From Musa acuminata AAA Group (taxonomy: Eukaryota; Streptophyta; Magnoliopsida; Zingiberales; Musaceae), in the NCBI RefSeq assembly GCF_036884655.1, contig NC_088331.1:14275001-14339000 (forward strand): a stretch of DNA of 64,000 nt, written 5' to 3'. Position numbers and translations under genes: made by a program. The notes below the pieces were generated by a model. It was given only the letters and a program-made list of their open reading frames with translations, did no database searches and was not told the DNA's origin. This document shows, piece after piece, positions 36,233 through 47,376 of the stretch. Every line of letters starts with the position of its first letter. Positions within the stretch are counted from its first letter, which is position 1.

Positions 36233-37810
36233 ATGACATACGCCGAAAACCAAGAGGGCCATTCTATTACATGTCCACCCTTGTTCAATGGGATGGACTA
36301 CACCTATTGGAAGACCCGAATGAGGATCTTTCTTATTTTTATGGATTTTGAACTTTGGAATCTTGTCGAAAATGGATTTTCGAAGTCTTCTCTTCCAATG
36401 ATCGATTGGAATGAATTGAAGAAGAAGGCTTTCGCTCTTAATGCAAAGGCTATGAATGCCTTATTTAGTGCACTTGATAAAAACGAGTTCAACCGTGTTT
36501 CGGTTTGTGAAACCGCATTTGATATTTGGCACACACTCAAAGTGACTCACGAAGGCACAAGTAGAGTGAAAGAGTCAAAAATCAATCTTTTGATACATTC
36601 TTTCGAACTTTTCCAGATGAAACCGAGTGAGACTATTGGCGACATGTTTACCCATTTCAAGGATGTCGTCAACGGTCTAAAAGGACTCGGAAAAAGTTTT
36701 TCGGATTTTGAGCTCGTAAATAAGATTCTAAGATCTCTTCCTAAAAGTTGGGATCCTAAAGTCACTACTATTCAAGAGGCGAAAGATCTAAACAACTTCC
36801 CTCTTGAAGAACTAATCGGGTCATTAATGACCTACGAGATGACTTGTAAAGCTCATGAAGAGCAAGAAAACATCCTTCCAAAGAATAGGAAGGATATGAC
36901 ACTCAGAACTTTAGAAGACCAGTTGAGAGAAAACTCAAGTGATGAGGACTGTGACGATGACTTGCACTTCTAACAAGAAAATTTAAAAAATTCATTAAAA
37001 GAAACAAGTTTAAGAATAATACAAAAAATAAACTTGAACCCAAGAAGGACCAATTTATTTGCTACGAGTGCAAAATACCGGGACACTACAAAAGTGATTG
37101 TCCCCAAGTCAAAAAGAGAACATCAAAGAAGAAGGCGCTCAAAACAACGTGGGATGACTCGAGCGCGTCCGAAGAAGAGGAGTCCAACACCGAGCAAGTT
37201 GCTCATTACGCCTTAATGGCCATCGGAGAGGAGGTAACGAATTTAATAGATGCAGATTTATCATTTGATGAATTATTAAATGTCTTTCATGACTTATTTG
37301 ATGAATGTAAGATTATTAGTAGAAAATATAAATTGCTAAAAAAGGAGCATGATAGTCTTACTTGTAATTTCGATAAGTTAAAAACTGAATATCATGATAG
37401 TTTAGGTTTATACATAAAATGTCATGATCTAGAAACTCTCCAAAAGGAAAACTTGCTACTTAAAGACACATTGAAGAAATTCGAGGTTGGTAGCAAGTCT
37501 TTGAACATGATCCTTGCAAACAAGGGTCACGTTCCCAAAAGAAGTAGAATCGGATTTGTGAGAAGTCCTCACCAAAATCCAACCACCTTCATAAAAGGCC
37601 CCATCTTACATGTTCGACACCAAAGCAAATGCAACTTTTATTACAAACTTGGACACAAAACACATTATTGTCCATTCAAGAAAATTAGTCCGAACAGATT
37701 AATTTGGGTTCCTAAAAGAACCATGATAAATTCTATGCAACATGATAAAAAATGTAGATCTATTTTTGAGGCACCCAAAAGCAAATGGGTACCTAAAGAT
37801 CATCCTTTCC
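36233..37810 (+). pseudogene. Sirevirus-like gag with one frameshift
   Basis: 36233-36973 encodes the gag domain (CPPLFNGMDYTYWKTRMRIF, FNRVSVCETAFDIWHTLKVT, MKPSETIGDM). Near 36966 one base is missing and the frame moves. The second frame carries a CCHC zinc knuckle CYECKIPGHYKSDC at 37060-37101, then a coiled-coil-like stretch (37216 on) and a second Cys/His group CNFYYKLGHKTHYC near 37630. It ends at SKWVPK, where sequence of another Copia element begins. Gag would form the virus-like particle in the cytoplasm. The frameshift blocks a full product. Confidence 0.88.
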
Positions 37811-40081
37811 AAGAGAGGTCTCATACCGATAAGACATGGGATATCGCTTTCTACGAGTATGTCTCCAAAGACTCCAGAAGAAAGGGCGAACATGAATATG
37901 ATACCTTATGCCTCAGCAATAGGGTCTATCATGTATGTCATGCTATGTACTAGGCCTGATATAACACATGCTCTGAGTGTCACGAGCAGGTATCAGGTGG
38001 ATCCAGGCTTGGAGCACTGGAAAGCAGTAAAGTGTATCCTTAAGTACTTAAGAAGGACTAAGGATCTTTTACTATGGAGGTAATAGCCTTAAGGTTGAAG
38101 GCTATATAGACTCAAGTTTTCAGTCTGATGTCGATGATAATAAGTCGAATTCAAGGTATGTGTACACCTTGAATGGAGGAGCAGTATGTTGGAAGAGTTC
38201 CAAGCAAGATACTACTGCTGACTCGACCACAAAGGCGGAGTATATTGCTGCATCAAATACAGCAAAGGAGGGAGTCTGGGTGAAGAAGTTCATCACAGAT
38301 TTGTGAGTCGTGCCGGGTAGCGAGGAGCCGATCTCCTTATATTACGACAACAACGGGGCGATTACTGAAATAAGGGAACCCGGGTCTCATCAGAAGTGTT
38401 CTGAGGAGGTTCCAACTTATCAGAGAGATCGTAACCCGAGGAGATGTAGCAGTGGAAAGAGTTCCATCCGAAGATAACATTGTAGATCCACTGATAAAGC
38501 CGTTGTCTCATTTTGTCTTTAAGCATCACAGGGGTCTGATGGGGATCAGACACATAGGTGATTGACTTTAGGTCAAGTGGGAGATTACTAGTTATAGGTG
38601 CCCAGCAAGCCAATCACGTGAGTGATGGCACGTGTGACTTGATACATAATCTTTTTGCTTATTATATTTTGACGTATATCACTTTATAACTATTGCATAA
38701 ATGCATACATATATTGTGATGTCCTTGGATTTGTGCAATGGGAATCGGATCGTGATGAGATCACGATAATGAGATCGATTCACCTTTAAACATATATCCT
38801 AAATAATCCCAGTCATAGGTTACTCGAGAGGGACATCGTGATAACCGGATAGACTGGTGTGCTGTATACCCGTCCATATGATGGATGCAACTGGTCTCAT
38901 AGCTGCTCGTGTAGGGACACTAGGGATACAGTACATGTGCTCATTGGAGAATGAGTTCACTGATTGATCCGCTTACGGAATGCTGGATGGTTGATGATGT
39001 CTTATTGTCAAACAACCATTCCGTAGTCCTAGTGGTATATCTGGTCCTTAGACTTGAGACACCAAGGATGTCCTGTATGAGTGCTCCACTCTTTGATACC
39101 AGACTTATAGGTTTGGTTGTCCCAGATCTAGTACAGCTGGTCATTTGGAGTGGTAGTCGACCTTACGAGGGCTATTGAGTGTCGATAGAGGATCATCCAC
39201 TCTCGGTGTCATGAGAGGAATATCCCATGTGTTCTTACTCAGACAAATCCCTGGCCAGGGTCATTCGGGTTGAGAGAGAAAGAGTTCTCCGGGAGAATCC
39301 GATTAGAGCGAGACTCAAGTAGAAATCGTATGGGTCTGATAACACCATGCTCGATATACGATCTCTGGGATATTAGATGGATGAGGGATTATAGGTACAC
39401 GATAACTGAGGACAGACAGGTCCAATTGATTGGATTCCCCTGTATCGTCTGGGGACTACGGTGTAGTGGCATAGTACTTCCGTAGTCGATGAGTCAAGTG
39501 AATTATTACAGAGATAATAATTCACTGAGTTAGAAGGAGTTCTAACAGGTATGACTCACGGCCAGCTCGATATTGGGCCTAGAGGGTCACACACATATGG
39601 TAGGCATTGCGATGAGTAGAAGTTCGGCTATGAGATATCCGACGGAGCCCTTGTCTTATTGGATGCAGATCTAATACCCACTAAGGGAGGACCTATTAGG
39701 GTTTGACAGGGGACCTCTATAAATAGGAGGGATTCAGAGCCCCATAGGCTAGAGAGCTCTTGCTTGCCTTTCCTATTCTCCTCTCCCTCTCCACCTCAGA
39801 TCAAGCCTGGAGTTTTGAGGAGCGTCGTCGCAACCCTGCTGTGTGGATCACCACTAGAGAGGAGGACGCTTGACCTCCTTCACCCTCTCCTAAGGATCTG
39901 CAAGGAAACAGGGATATACGATCTCCCTAGGTAACACAATCTACTTTATACGCAGTTTCATGTTTCGCGGATTTTTGCGTACCAATCTTCGTACGACGAC
40001 GAACATCTCTTTGGGAATCGGGGATTTTGTTTTCTTGTTCTTCCGCTGCGCATGTGATGTCACCCCCAAGATTTCCCAACA
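37811..40081 (+). mobile_element. 3' end of a Tork-like Copia element embedded in the Sirevirus-like element
   Basis: Starts with RT/RNase H sequence: MSPKTPEERANM and YASAIGSIMYVMLCTRPDI at about 37859-37960, later HWKAVKCILKYLRRTKDLLL, a broken VCWKSSKQDTTADSTTKAEY segment and VPSEDNIVDPL. It then has a GTCAAGTGGGAGA polypurine tract and a 3' LTR of about 1.5 kb (about 38585-40081) ending CCCAACA, with a TATAAATA box at 39718-39725. It has no 5' LTR, gag or integrase and no recognisable target duplication, so it arrived by recombination or template switching rather than as a complete insertion. Confidence 0.82.
38585..40081 (+). repeat. 3' LTR of the embedded Tork-like element
   Basis: Follows the polypurine tract AAGTGGGAGAT. 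The start is degenerate (TTACTAGTTATAGGTGCCCA instead of TG) and the end is GATTTCCCAACA. No ORF is supported inside it. Confidence 0.7.
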
Positions 40082-40580
40082 AATCATGCAAAATTTCTTA
40101 TCTTACAATGAAAATTCTTACGTAATTACGTAAGTAAAGTTGATTGCTCTAAATGAAAATTCTTCTCAAGTCAAAAACATTCAAATCAGATCACACTGCA
40201 GTCAGAACAAGTGCTCACTGCCTGTAGGCGGTGGCACCGCCCCAGCTGGAGGTAGCACCTCCGGCTGTCACGTGTTGCAAGCGGTTGCACCTCCCCAGTC
40301 AGCGGTGCAACCGCCTGCAATTCTGCCTCTTTTTAACCCGAGCTAGGGTCGGCGGTGGAACCGACCCCAACTCACTCCCTTCCCCTCTTTACTCTTCCAA
40401 AGCTTCGCCACCTCCATTTCACCCCTCATAGCATCCCAAATACTTTTCATTTTGAAGCAAAAGATCAACAATCTCTCCTTCTATTGAAAATCTCACTAAG
40501 GTATTCTTTAAGAACCCCTTAAATTCTGTTTTTGATTCATTTACTCTTGCTCATTATTATCCTCTTAAATAGCAATAGTT
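40082..40580. other. Leader of the extra ORF, with LTR-like palindromes
   Basis: Contains GGCGGTGGCACCGCC, GCGGTTGCACC and GCGGTGCAACCGCC motifs at 40228-40315 like those of the surrounding LTRs, then an AT-rich stretch before ATG 40581. This may be a captured promoter or LTR fragment, or part of the original gene leader. Confidence 0.55.
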
Positions 40581-41630
40581 ATGGGGTCTAGAAGATCCTC
40601 AAGGGACAAAGGGAAGAGGAGATTAGTGGAAGATTTTGATCTTACCCTTTTCGATTCAAAATATCATGCTGAAAAGTTTTCCTCTTTCGAACTTAGGAGT
40701 GTCAATAAGGAAAAACATGTAGATTTAAATGAACTAAGAGACTTAGAGACAATCCAATGGTTTGTAAACTTAGATCTACTCCCTATTTTACAAATTAATG
40801 AACCCATCTATCCAAGACTTGTTATACTGTTTTACAATAATATACAAGTAGATGAAGAAGAAAGAATGTCTACCTATCTCTTAGGACAACACATCTCCAT
40901 TACGGATAAATTCATTTGCGACATGATAGGCATTCCCCTAAAAAATAGAGGATTTTATTTTAGAGGATCATGGGATGATGAAACTGTTGGGACAACATAT
41001 GTTGAAGCCTTAGGAACAATTTTCGCCAATCCCAACTTAGCATTTGTTCCTAAAAGTTGTGAATATCTACTACCACTAAACACTAAGGTACTTCATCATA
41101 TCCTAACTAGCATCATTCTCCCTAAACAATACCATCATGATGAAGTAAGCCAAATAGAATTAGGAACTATGTATTGGATCATGAAAGGACATGACATCTG
41201 TCTTGGTTATCTTATCCAGCAAAACATGTTAGAACTATCTAAGAAAGACATGATGCTTCCATATGGTGGTATGATCACTAGAATACTGAAAGCCTACGAT
41301 ATTCCAATACCACCGGAAGAAGAAGTAATAAAAGTAGATAGATTTAGCATAATAAATAAAAATCTACTTCACCGATTAAGATGTGTTTATAGAAACGGTA
41401 ACTAGGTTAGAATGCCTAGAAGAACCGATCCCCCCCAACTTGAACTGGAACCGAAAACACCAGTCTTTAGGGGTACTCAATCTCATCCGATCTGTCCCTT
41501 TGAGGAAACACATTCATTTGAGCAAGCTACTGCATCATCTATCAAAGATATTGGGATTCGGATGGACCGATTTGAACAAAGACAAGAACGGCTTGAACAT
41601 CGACAAGATCAAATCCTATTTGAGCTGTAG
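40581..41630 (+). pseudogene. Extra retroelement ORF, plant-transposon-protein domain, one amber stop
   Basis: From ATG 40581 the frame is open for 274 codons, meets TAG at 41403-41405, then continues in the same frame to 41630. The centre (IYPRLVILFYNNIQVDEEER, TDKFICDMIGIPLKNRGFYF) resembles the 'putative plant transposon protein' domain (Pfam Transposase_32, from memory) found in ORFs of plant LTR retrotransposons. The C-terminus (MDRFEQRQERLEHRQDQILF) looks coiled-coil. It is the best preserved reading frame in the element. Its function is unknown. It has no catalytic motif I recognise and no obvious signal peptide or membrane segment. Confidence 0.78.
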
Positions 41631-41991
41631 CAAATTTATCGACAATTTGACTCTTTATTTAGACACTTTAATTTTTCACCTCCTGAATGAGCTTGTATAT
41701 GAACACAATTACCTATTGTTATTTTAAACTCTTTATGTTACTCACCATGATGCCCTTTGCCTTGATCCTTGATATGGTTACCTGATATATTTATTTGTGA
41801 GCATATGCAGAGTTACAAACATCTCTCATTGTTTAATCTCGTTATTCATTGTCGGATTTTACATTGAAACTAAATGTTTTTATAACTACTTTGAAAACCT
41901 TGTGCCTTGGTTTCCATGATAAATATGATTTGAGAAAATGATATACCAATGCAGTTGATGAGTCATGACATTATCATGATATTATTATTGC

Positions 41992-42099
41992 CATAACACT
42001 AAACATCAACTAGCTGATATTTTTACAAAACCTCTAAGTGAAAAACAATTTGATTTCATAAGAAGAGAATTAGGAATGTTGATGTGTCCGAATACATAA
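41992..42099 (+). pseudogene. C-terminal tail of Copia RNase H
   Basis: Encodes TKHQLADIFTKPLSEKQFDF followed by IRRELGM and a stop: the conserved end of Copia polyproteins. The rest of RNase H and RT is absent upstream, where the extra ORF lies instead. Confidence 0.85.
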
Positions 42100-43131
42100 A
42101 CTAGTTAAAATTATTTTTCGGACTTTATTGAATGATCAAATCGCTTGATTGTCATTATATGCCTAAATAACATGTTGGAAATTATGTGTTGAATACAAAA
42201 ATTTCCATAACAATAAGCAAGTTTTGTCTTCATGATTGTATTTGAAAATCTATAGCATAGTCTTGTCCGACTGCATGAAAGTGTTAATTTCATTTTCGGA
42301 TTCGCTTAACAATTGGTATCCTAATAATCAGATTTTCTTATACATTTATTATATGAAAAATATTTTTCTGAATGGATTTGATGAAATGATTCATGATTAT
42401 AAATTCCATCTTGAAATATGGATGATAGTATTTTTACTAACAAGGATTCGTTTCTAATACATATCTTGATCCTTGTGAAAATAAAGCAAGATTTAATCTC
42501 TCATCCATTTTAACTTCATTTAAAGTAAACTCACAAATAGATGGTAGAGATGTGGGGTAAAAACAAAATTGATATCTCCATGTCATGTTTGCATAATTGA
42601 CTCACTATTGAAAATGACATGAACCTAGTAAAGGCATTACACTTATGCTCAAAATTCGCTTATATTGTTCTCCTGGTATCACAATTACCATGCTTTTTGT
42701 TGATGACAAAGGGGGAGAAATATATGAGTATTAATGCCATGCTTGCATCACCAAGAGATATATGAATTGATGCTATGATTGCTATAATTTGCATTATGCC
42801 TTGTTTGTTTCATGTCAAGATATTAAACAAAAAATCTTACTTTGCAGTTTTACATGTTGATATATTACAATATAATGAATTGCTACTATTACCATCATTC
42901 AAATTTGTAATGTAAAATTTGAAAATGAATGTCAAGCCTTGACATCATCTTCAGAGAGATACATCATGATGGGAGTATTGATAAGTTTAAATGATTTTAA
43001 CTTATCAATATGTCTCTTGAATTCAAAGGTTTTGAATTCAAGAATGACTTATCTCAAGTATGGCATATAGATAGGGGGAGTTAAGGTTAACTCCATTATC
43101 AATTGATTGTCATCATCAAAAAGGGGGAGAT
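42100..43131. other. AT-rich 3' non-coding part of the Sirevirus-like element
   Basis: No coding sequence is seen. The Sirevirus-type motif GATGACAAAGGGGGAGAAA lies at about 42702-42720, and the functional polypurine tract AAAAAGGGGGAGA lies at 43118-43130, next to the 3' LTR. Confidence 0.75.
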
Positions 43132-44687
43132 TGTTGAATCTCATATTTTGATGATGAAGTCAATTGTCATTTGTTATCTAATCTATATGTTGAGATATGT
43201 GTGCAGGATTAACTACGATGAAAATAAGATATGCAGCAGGAGTTGCGCCGGAGTCAAGATAATGATCACGTTGGGAGTTCGAGAGTTCGACGGAAGTTCG
43301 GACAATCGTCGGAGGTTCTGCGGGAACAAATCCGAGAAGTCCATGAGCTTGCCAAAGAAGCTCGTCGGAACTTGCCAAGTGGATCGTCACAAGTCCAGGA
43401 GTTTGCCGGAAGTCCGCAGGAGCATCACCGAGGGTTCATCGGATGATCGACGGAAGTTCGCCGGAAGTTCGCCGGAAGAAGCGATTGACGCACCGGAGCA
43501 AGTTGCAGTAAATGTCTTAGGAAATATCGTAGTTAGCACAATGATTAAGTTAGAAATGGGAGGTGATCCCATTAACTTAATCTTGGGGCAATTGGGCCCC
43601 TGAAAAACCCAAATTGGGCCGAATGGATCAACCCATTCGGACCTTGATTTCTGCCAGGCGGTTGAACCGCCCCAGCCATACGGTGGCACCGCTTGGGCTC
43701 AGTCTCCGAGCGAGACTGGGCGGTGCAACCGCCCCTGACAGGAGGTGGCACCGCCTGAGCTCGGTTTTCAAGCTTTGGCAGGAGGTGCAACCGCCTCAGT
43801 CAGGCGGTGGCACCGCCTGAGCTCGGTCTTCGAGCTCTGGCAGGAGGTGCAACCGCCCCTGACAGGAGGTGGCACCGCCCAGAGGCTCAGTCTTCGAGCT
43901 CTACCAGGCGGTGCAACCGCCTCAGTCAGGCGGTGCAACCGCTAGATCCCGGAATTCCGGGAATTGACAGTTTTGAGCTCGGAATTCAAACTAGGTTGGG
44001 GCCTATAAATATCCCACCCTTTTAGCATTGAAAGGGCACTCAAAACACACCGAAATCCTGATCTTATTCTGTGATTTTTAGAGCTCAAAATTATTGTAAA
44101 GGCCAAAAGTTCTTCTCCCTCTTTTCTTCCAAGTTTTGATCTTTAAAGAGAGGAGAGAAAATTCTGTAAGGGTTGTCCTCTAAGCCCGTCAAAAGGAGTG
44201 AAACTGTAAAAGGGTGGTTGGCCTTCTCCTATTGAAGGAAGGCCTCTAGTGGACGTCGGTGACCTCGTCGGTGGAGGAAGCCAAAAGTGGATGTAGGTCA
44301 AGATTGACCGAACCACTCTAAATCTCGGTTTATATTTACTTTGAGCATATTATCTTTATTGCAAACCTCTTCAAAAGCTTACTGCTTTCTGCGCATATAC
44401 GATTGGGTTTCAAGCTTTGCACTTTCCGAATCGGCGTTTAGACGTAAATCAGTTTTTTCGTACGAATATCATATTTCAGTTTGCGCCTACTATCTGATTT
44501 GAACCATAACTGCAAACTGCATTTATATCTTTGCTGCATCTCGCTTAATCAAAAGTTAAAGTGATTTACGAATTGGCTTTCTTACTGAAATCACTTTTAT
44601 CGAACGAACGCAGTTTTATTTTAATCGTAGAAGGTTTTCCGCTGCACTAATTCACCCCCCCCCCTCTTAGTGCTCTTGATCCTAACA
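43132..44687 (+). repeat. 3' LTR of the Sirevirus-like element
   Basis: 1556 bp, with the same ends as the 5' LTR, a TATAAAT box at 44004 and a C run of only 10 (20 in the 5' LTR). It is followed by TTCAT. Scattered substitutions distinguish the two LTRs. Confidence 0.9.
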
Positions 44688-44692
44688 TTCAT

Positions 44693-45925
44693 ACCACTAA
44701 CTTTTTAGTCAATAGTCTCTCAAACTATGATTAATCTCATTAACCATGTTCTCACCCTAATCCTACAATACAAATCACTATTTGAAAAACTATTTTACAT
44801 AACTCTAAACCTTCAAAAATTCAAAGTATTTGACTATTTATATTATCCTTAGTTACGCTCTATGCTTTACATAAGTTAATACCAAGATCCATATCTTTAT
44901 TATATACTCTCTTGAATAGTATACTATTTAGGGCTAAGATCCTCAAATTTAAAAGGTCTTTTTATTATATCATATTATTTTTGTTGAGTTCACATTTTCC
45001 TTCCAAAATATTGCTCCTTTAGCGATGCAAATCACTATAATAACCGGCCATCATATATTCATATGAGTATACCTCACACCTCTCAACGTATCAACCATTA
45101 TTTTTCCTCTAGACTTGTACTCCCTTATTATTCTAATTTAATAGCACCTCACTGCCTTTGTAACTTCTTCATCTACCTATCCACCAACTCATTTTGCAAT
45201 GCCCGATGAAGTAACACCCTTGGCACTACAAATGATGTCTTTGTCCTCTTCTTAATCGATTGATATTGACATGTATCAGCTTGATCACTAACTCTTCACC
45301 AATTCTTATACCTTAACATAACTCAATAATACCACCGAAACTAAATATCACATAATAAAATGCTCTAAAAATGATATCTTTAAACCACATCAAATTCTTG
45401 ATCTGCATGCCACTATAAGTTCTCCACCTGACTCTACAAAACCTACAACCATTATCCAAGCTTACACAAAATGTCATATGAGCCCTTGTACTACCTTACT
45501 CTATACAAAATGTCATTAGATATAAGTGGATCTTTCGAATTAAGTAAAACCTAGATGGATCCGTTACTAGAATATAAAGCACATTTAGTTGCTAAAAAGT
45601 TTTACCAAAGACCCTTGTTGATTTCATAAAGACTTTCAGTCTAGTTATTAAAGTGATGATAATTCGATTCATCTTGACTTTGGCTATTACTCTAGCATAT
45701 ACGCTAACTAGATGTTAACAATATCTTTTTTATATAAGACATTAACTAATATTGTTTTTATACAATAACCCCTTACCTTCATTCATCCTCAATATCCAAA
45801 TTATGTTTATAAATTATAAAAAGTTATTTATAGATTTCGTCAAGTGCCAAGAGCTTAGTATACCGAACTTGGCTCAAATTTTATAAGAGTTGACTTTTCA
45901 ACTCCAAATTTGATACACTTTTATT
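44693..45925 (+). pseudogene. Degraded integrase and RT of the old Copia element
   Basis: Frame fragments resemble the integrase C-terminal region (LFYITLNLQKFKVFDYLYYP near 44790, then a short LLYTLLNSI run) and the RT start (KWIFRIK near 45515, VTRI, a FIKTFS...VIKVMIIRFIL run near 45620). Stops are frequent. The series continues after the MITE with YMDD at 46214-46225. Confidence 0.62.
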
Positions 45926-45933
45926 CCTAAAAC

Positions 45934-46173
45934 CAGTGTCTACCATACCGAATCGTACCGTCCGGTACGGGCGGTACGTACCGGTCCGATAGGCCAATAG
46001 TACATGGACCACCCAGTACCGGTCCGCACTGTAGCAGTGCTCCAGTAACACTGTAGCGCACTGTAGCCGTGCTACAGTGCTCGGTACACTTGGGTGTACC
46101 GCTCGGTACACCGTACCGTACCGATACCGAGCCCAGGTCGAAATACCGATACGGTACGGTATTGCGAACCTTG
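45934..46173. mobile_element. Second complete hAT-type MITE
   Basis: 240 bp with ends CAGTGTCTACCATACCG and, on the opposite strand, CAAGGTTCGCAATACCG: inverted repeats matching at most positions. The flanks CCTAAAAC (45926-45933) and CCTAAAAT (46174-46181) are an 8-bp duplication with one mismatch. The interior contains the same GTACCGGTCCGA, CTGTAGCAGTGCTC and CGAGCCCAGGTCGAAATACCG blocks as the copy at 6935, in reverse orientation. It splits the RT domain of the old Copia element. Confidence 0.9.
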
Positions 46174-46181
46174 CCTAAAAT

Positions 46182-47130
46182 AACAAAAGAGATATACTAT
46201 ATATCTACTAGTTTATATGGATGACATTATCATCATAAAAAATAATTTCATAAAGATTAAGTAAATTCTTAAGTAATTAATAGATTAATTCTCCATCAAA
46301 GATTTATAAACTTTATGATACTTTTTAGGAGTAGAAGTAATATACACATCCTCTAGACTTTTCCTATCTCAAAAGGAGTATATTGGGAATCTATTATCAA
46401 AGACCTAATATATAGAATACCAAAGAAGTCTAGAGGATGTGTATATTACTTCTACTAAGTCAACTCTTCACTACTAAGTCACTCAAATTATATAATAGTA
46501 GCACTACTATGGATCCCATTCAGTACCAAAAAGTACTTGGTTCTTTAAAGTATTTATCTCTTATACGTCCAAACATTTTATTTATGGTTAACAAATTATT
46601 ATAATTCATGCATCAGCTCTCTATTACGTATTGGTCTATACTAAAACGTATCTTACAATATCTTAAAAGGACTCTCAATCTTAAACTTCCTCTTCATAAA
46701 CACTCATCACTTCATCCTATACTTTTACCGATGATGATTAGTCAAGCAACACTGACGATAGAATATTTATACAAACCCACATTATCTTCCTTAAAACAAA
46801 TCTAGTCAATTGAAGTTTTAGAAAACATAACATAATTGCAAGATCCACCATCGCTGTAGAACTCAATTGGATCATTAATCTATTATGCAAACTTGGCATC
46901 GCCTCTAATATACTTTTACAATATATTGTAATAATGTTAGTGCCACCTATTTATGCTCTAACTCCATATTCTACTTTAGCACGAAGCACATTGTCATTGA
47001 TTTTCACTTTATTAGAGATTAATTTGTTAGATGTTAACTATGTGTTTCTTACATTTATACTTTTAACCAACTAGCAAACTCCCTCACAAAACCTCTCGCT
47101 TATAAGATATTTTAATTATATCAATCCAAT
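46182..47130 (+). pseudogene. Degraded RT end and RNase H of the old Copia element
   Basis: YMDDIIIIKNN at 46214 is followed by YFLGVEVIYTSSRLFLSQKEYI, then DPIQYQKVLGSLKYLSLIRPNI, WSILKRILQYLKRTLNL and a weakly readable tail with KLPHKTS-like sequence. The order is that of Copia RT and RNase H. Many stops are present. A local inverted duplication (46331-46455) interrupts the region. Confidence 0.72.
46331..46455. repeat. Perfect 30-bp inverted repeat
   Basis: 46331-46360 and 46426-46455 are exact reverse complements (GTAGAAGTAATATACACATC plus ten more bases), with a 65-bp spacer. The left arm is genuine RT coding sequence (VEVIYTSSR). The right arm replaces the expected downstream coding sequence, so it looks like a templated inverted copy. 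Confidence 0.92.
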
Positions 47131-47168
47131 ATTGATATCCTTGATGGAAGCTCAATCTTATAGGGATA

Positions 47169-47376
47169 TGATAAAAAATTATGATAAAATAAATATAAAA
47201 TGATAATTTTATATTTTTTAATCCTCAATCAATTTATGATTTAAGGATTAATCATATATTTGAGTGTATGATTTAAATGCATGATTGAGAAAATTTTCTC
47301 TTCAAGACCTATAAAAGTATATATTATCTTAATGAATGCTAATTTTTCTTTTACAATAAATTTTTTAAATTCTTCA
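47169..47376 (+). repeat. 3' LTR of the old Copia element
   Basis: Starts TGATAAAAAATTATG and ends AAATTCTTCA, about 208 bp, diverged from the 5' copy. AATGA follows as the imperfect target duplication. Confidence 0.72.

Larger units (their letters stand above)
34617..44687 (+). mobile_element. Chimeric Sirevirus-like Copia element, 10,071 bp, with TTCAT duplication
   Basis: Complete LTR-to-LTR insertion: 5' LTR 34617-36182, primer-binding site TGGTATCAGAGC at 36185, gag 36233 to about 37810, a foreign Copia 3' end 37811-40081, an extra ORF 40581-41630, an RNase H C-terminal tail 41992-42099, Sirevirus-type polypurine motifs (GACAAAGGGGGAGAAA at 42705 and AAAAAGGGGGAGA before the LTR) and 3' LTR 43132-44687. 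Protease, integrase, RT and most of RNase H are missing. It therefore cannot move by itself, although its cis-acting ends are good. The LTRs differ by a few percent by eye, an intermediate age. It is inserted in the gag-integrase interval of the old Copia element. Confidence 0.9.
32374..47376 (+). mobile_element. Old Ale/Retrofit-like Copia element split by nested insertions
   Basis: The LTRs (32374 to about 32581 and 47169-47376) share ATGATAATTTTATATTTTTT, GGATTAATCATATATTTGAG and ACCTATA(A/C)AA blocks. The flanks are AATCA (32369-32373) and AATGA (47377-47381), an imperfect 5-bp duplication. A primer-binding site TGGTATCATAGC starts at 32584. Degraded gag lies before the inserted Sirevirus-like element (34617-44687); degraded integrase, RT and RNase H lie after it. 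Subtracting the nested element and the MITE leaves about 4.7 kb, the normal size for a short Copia element. All frames are heavily interrupted. This is the oldest layer of the stack. Confidence 0.82.
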
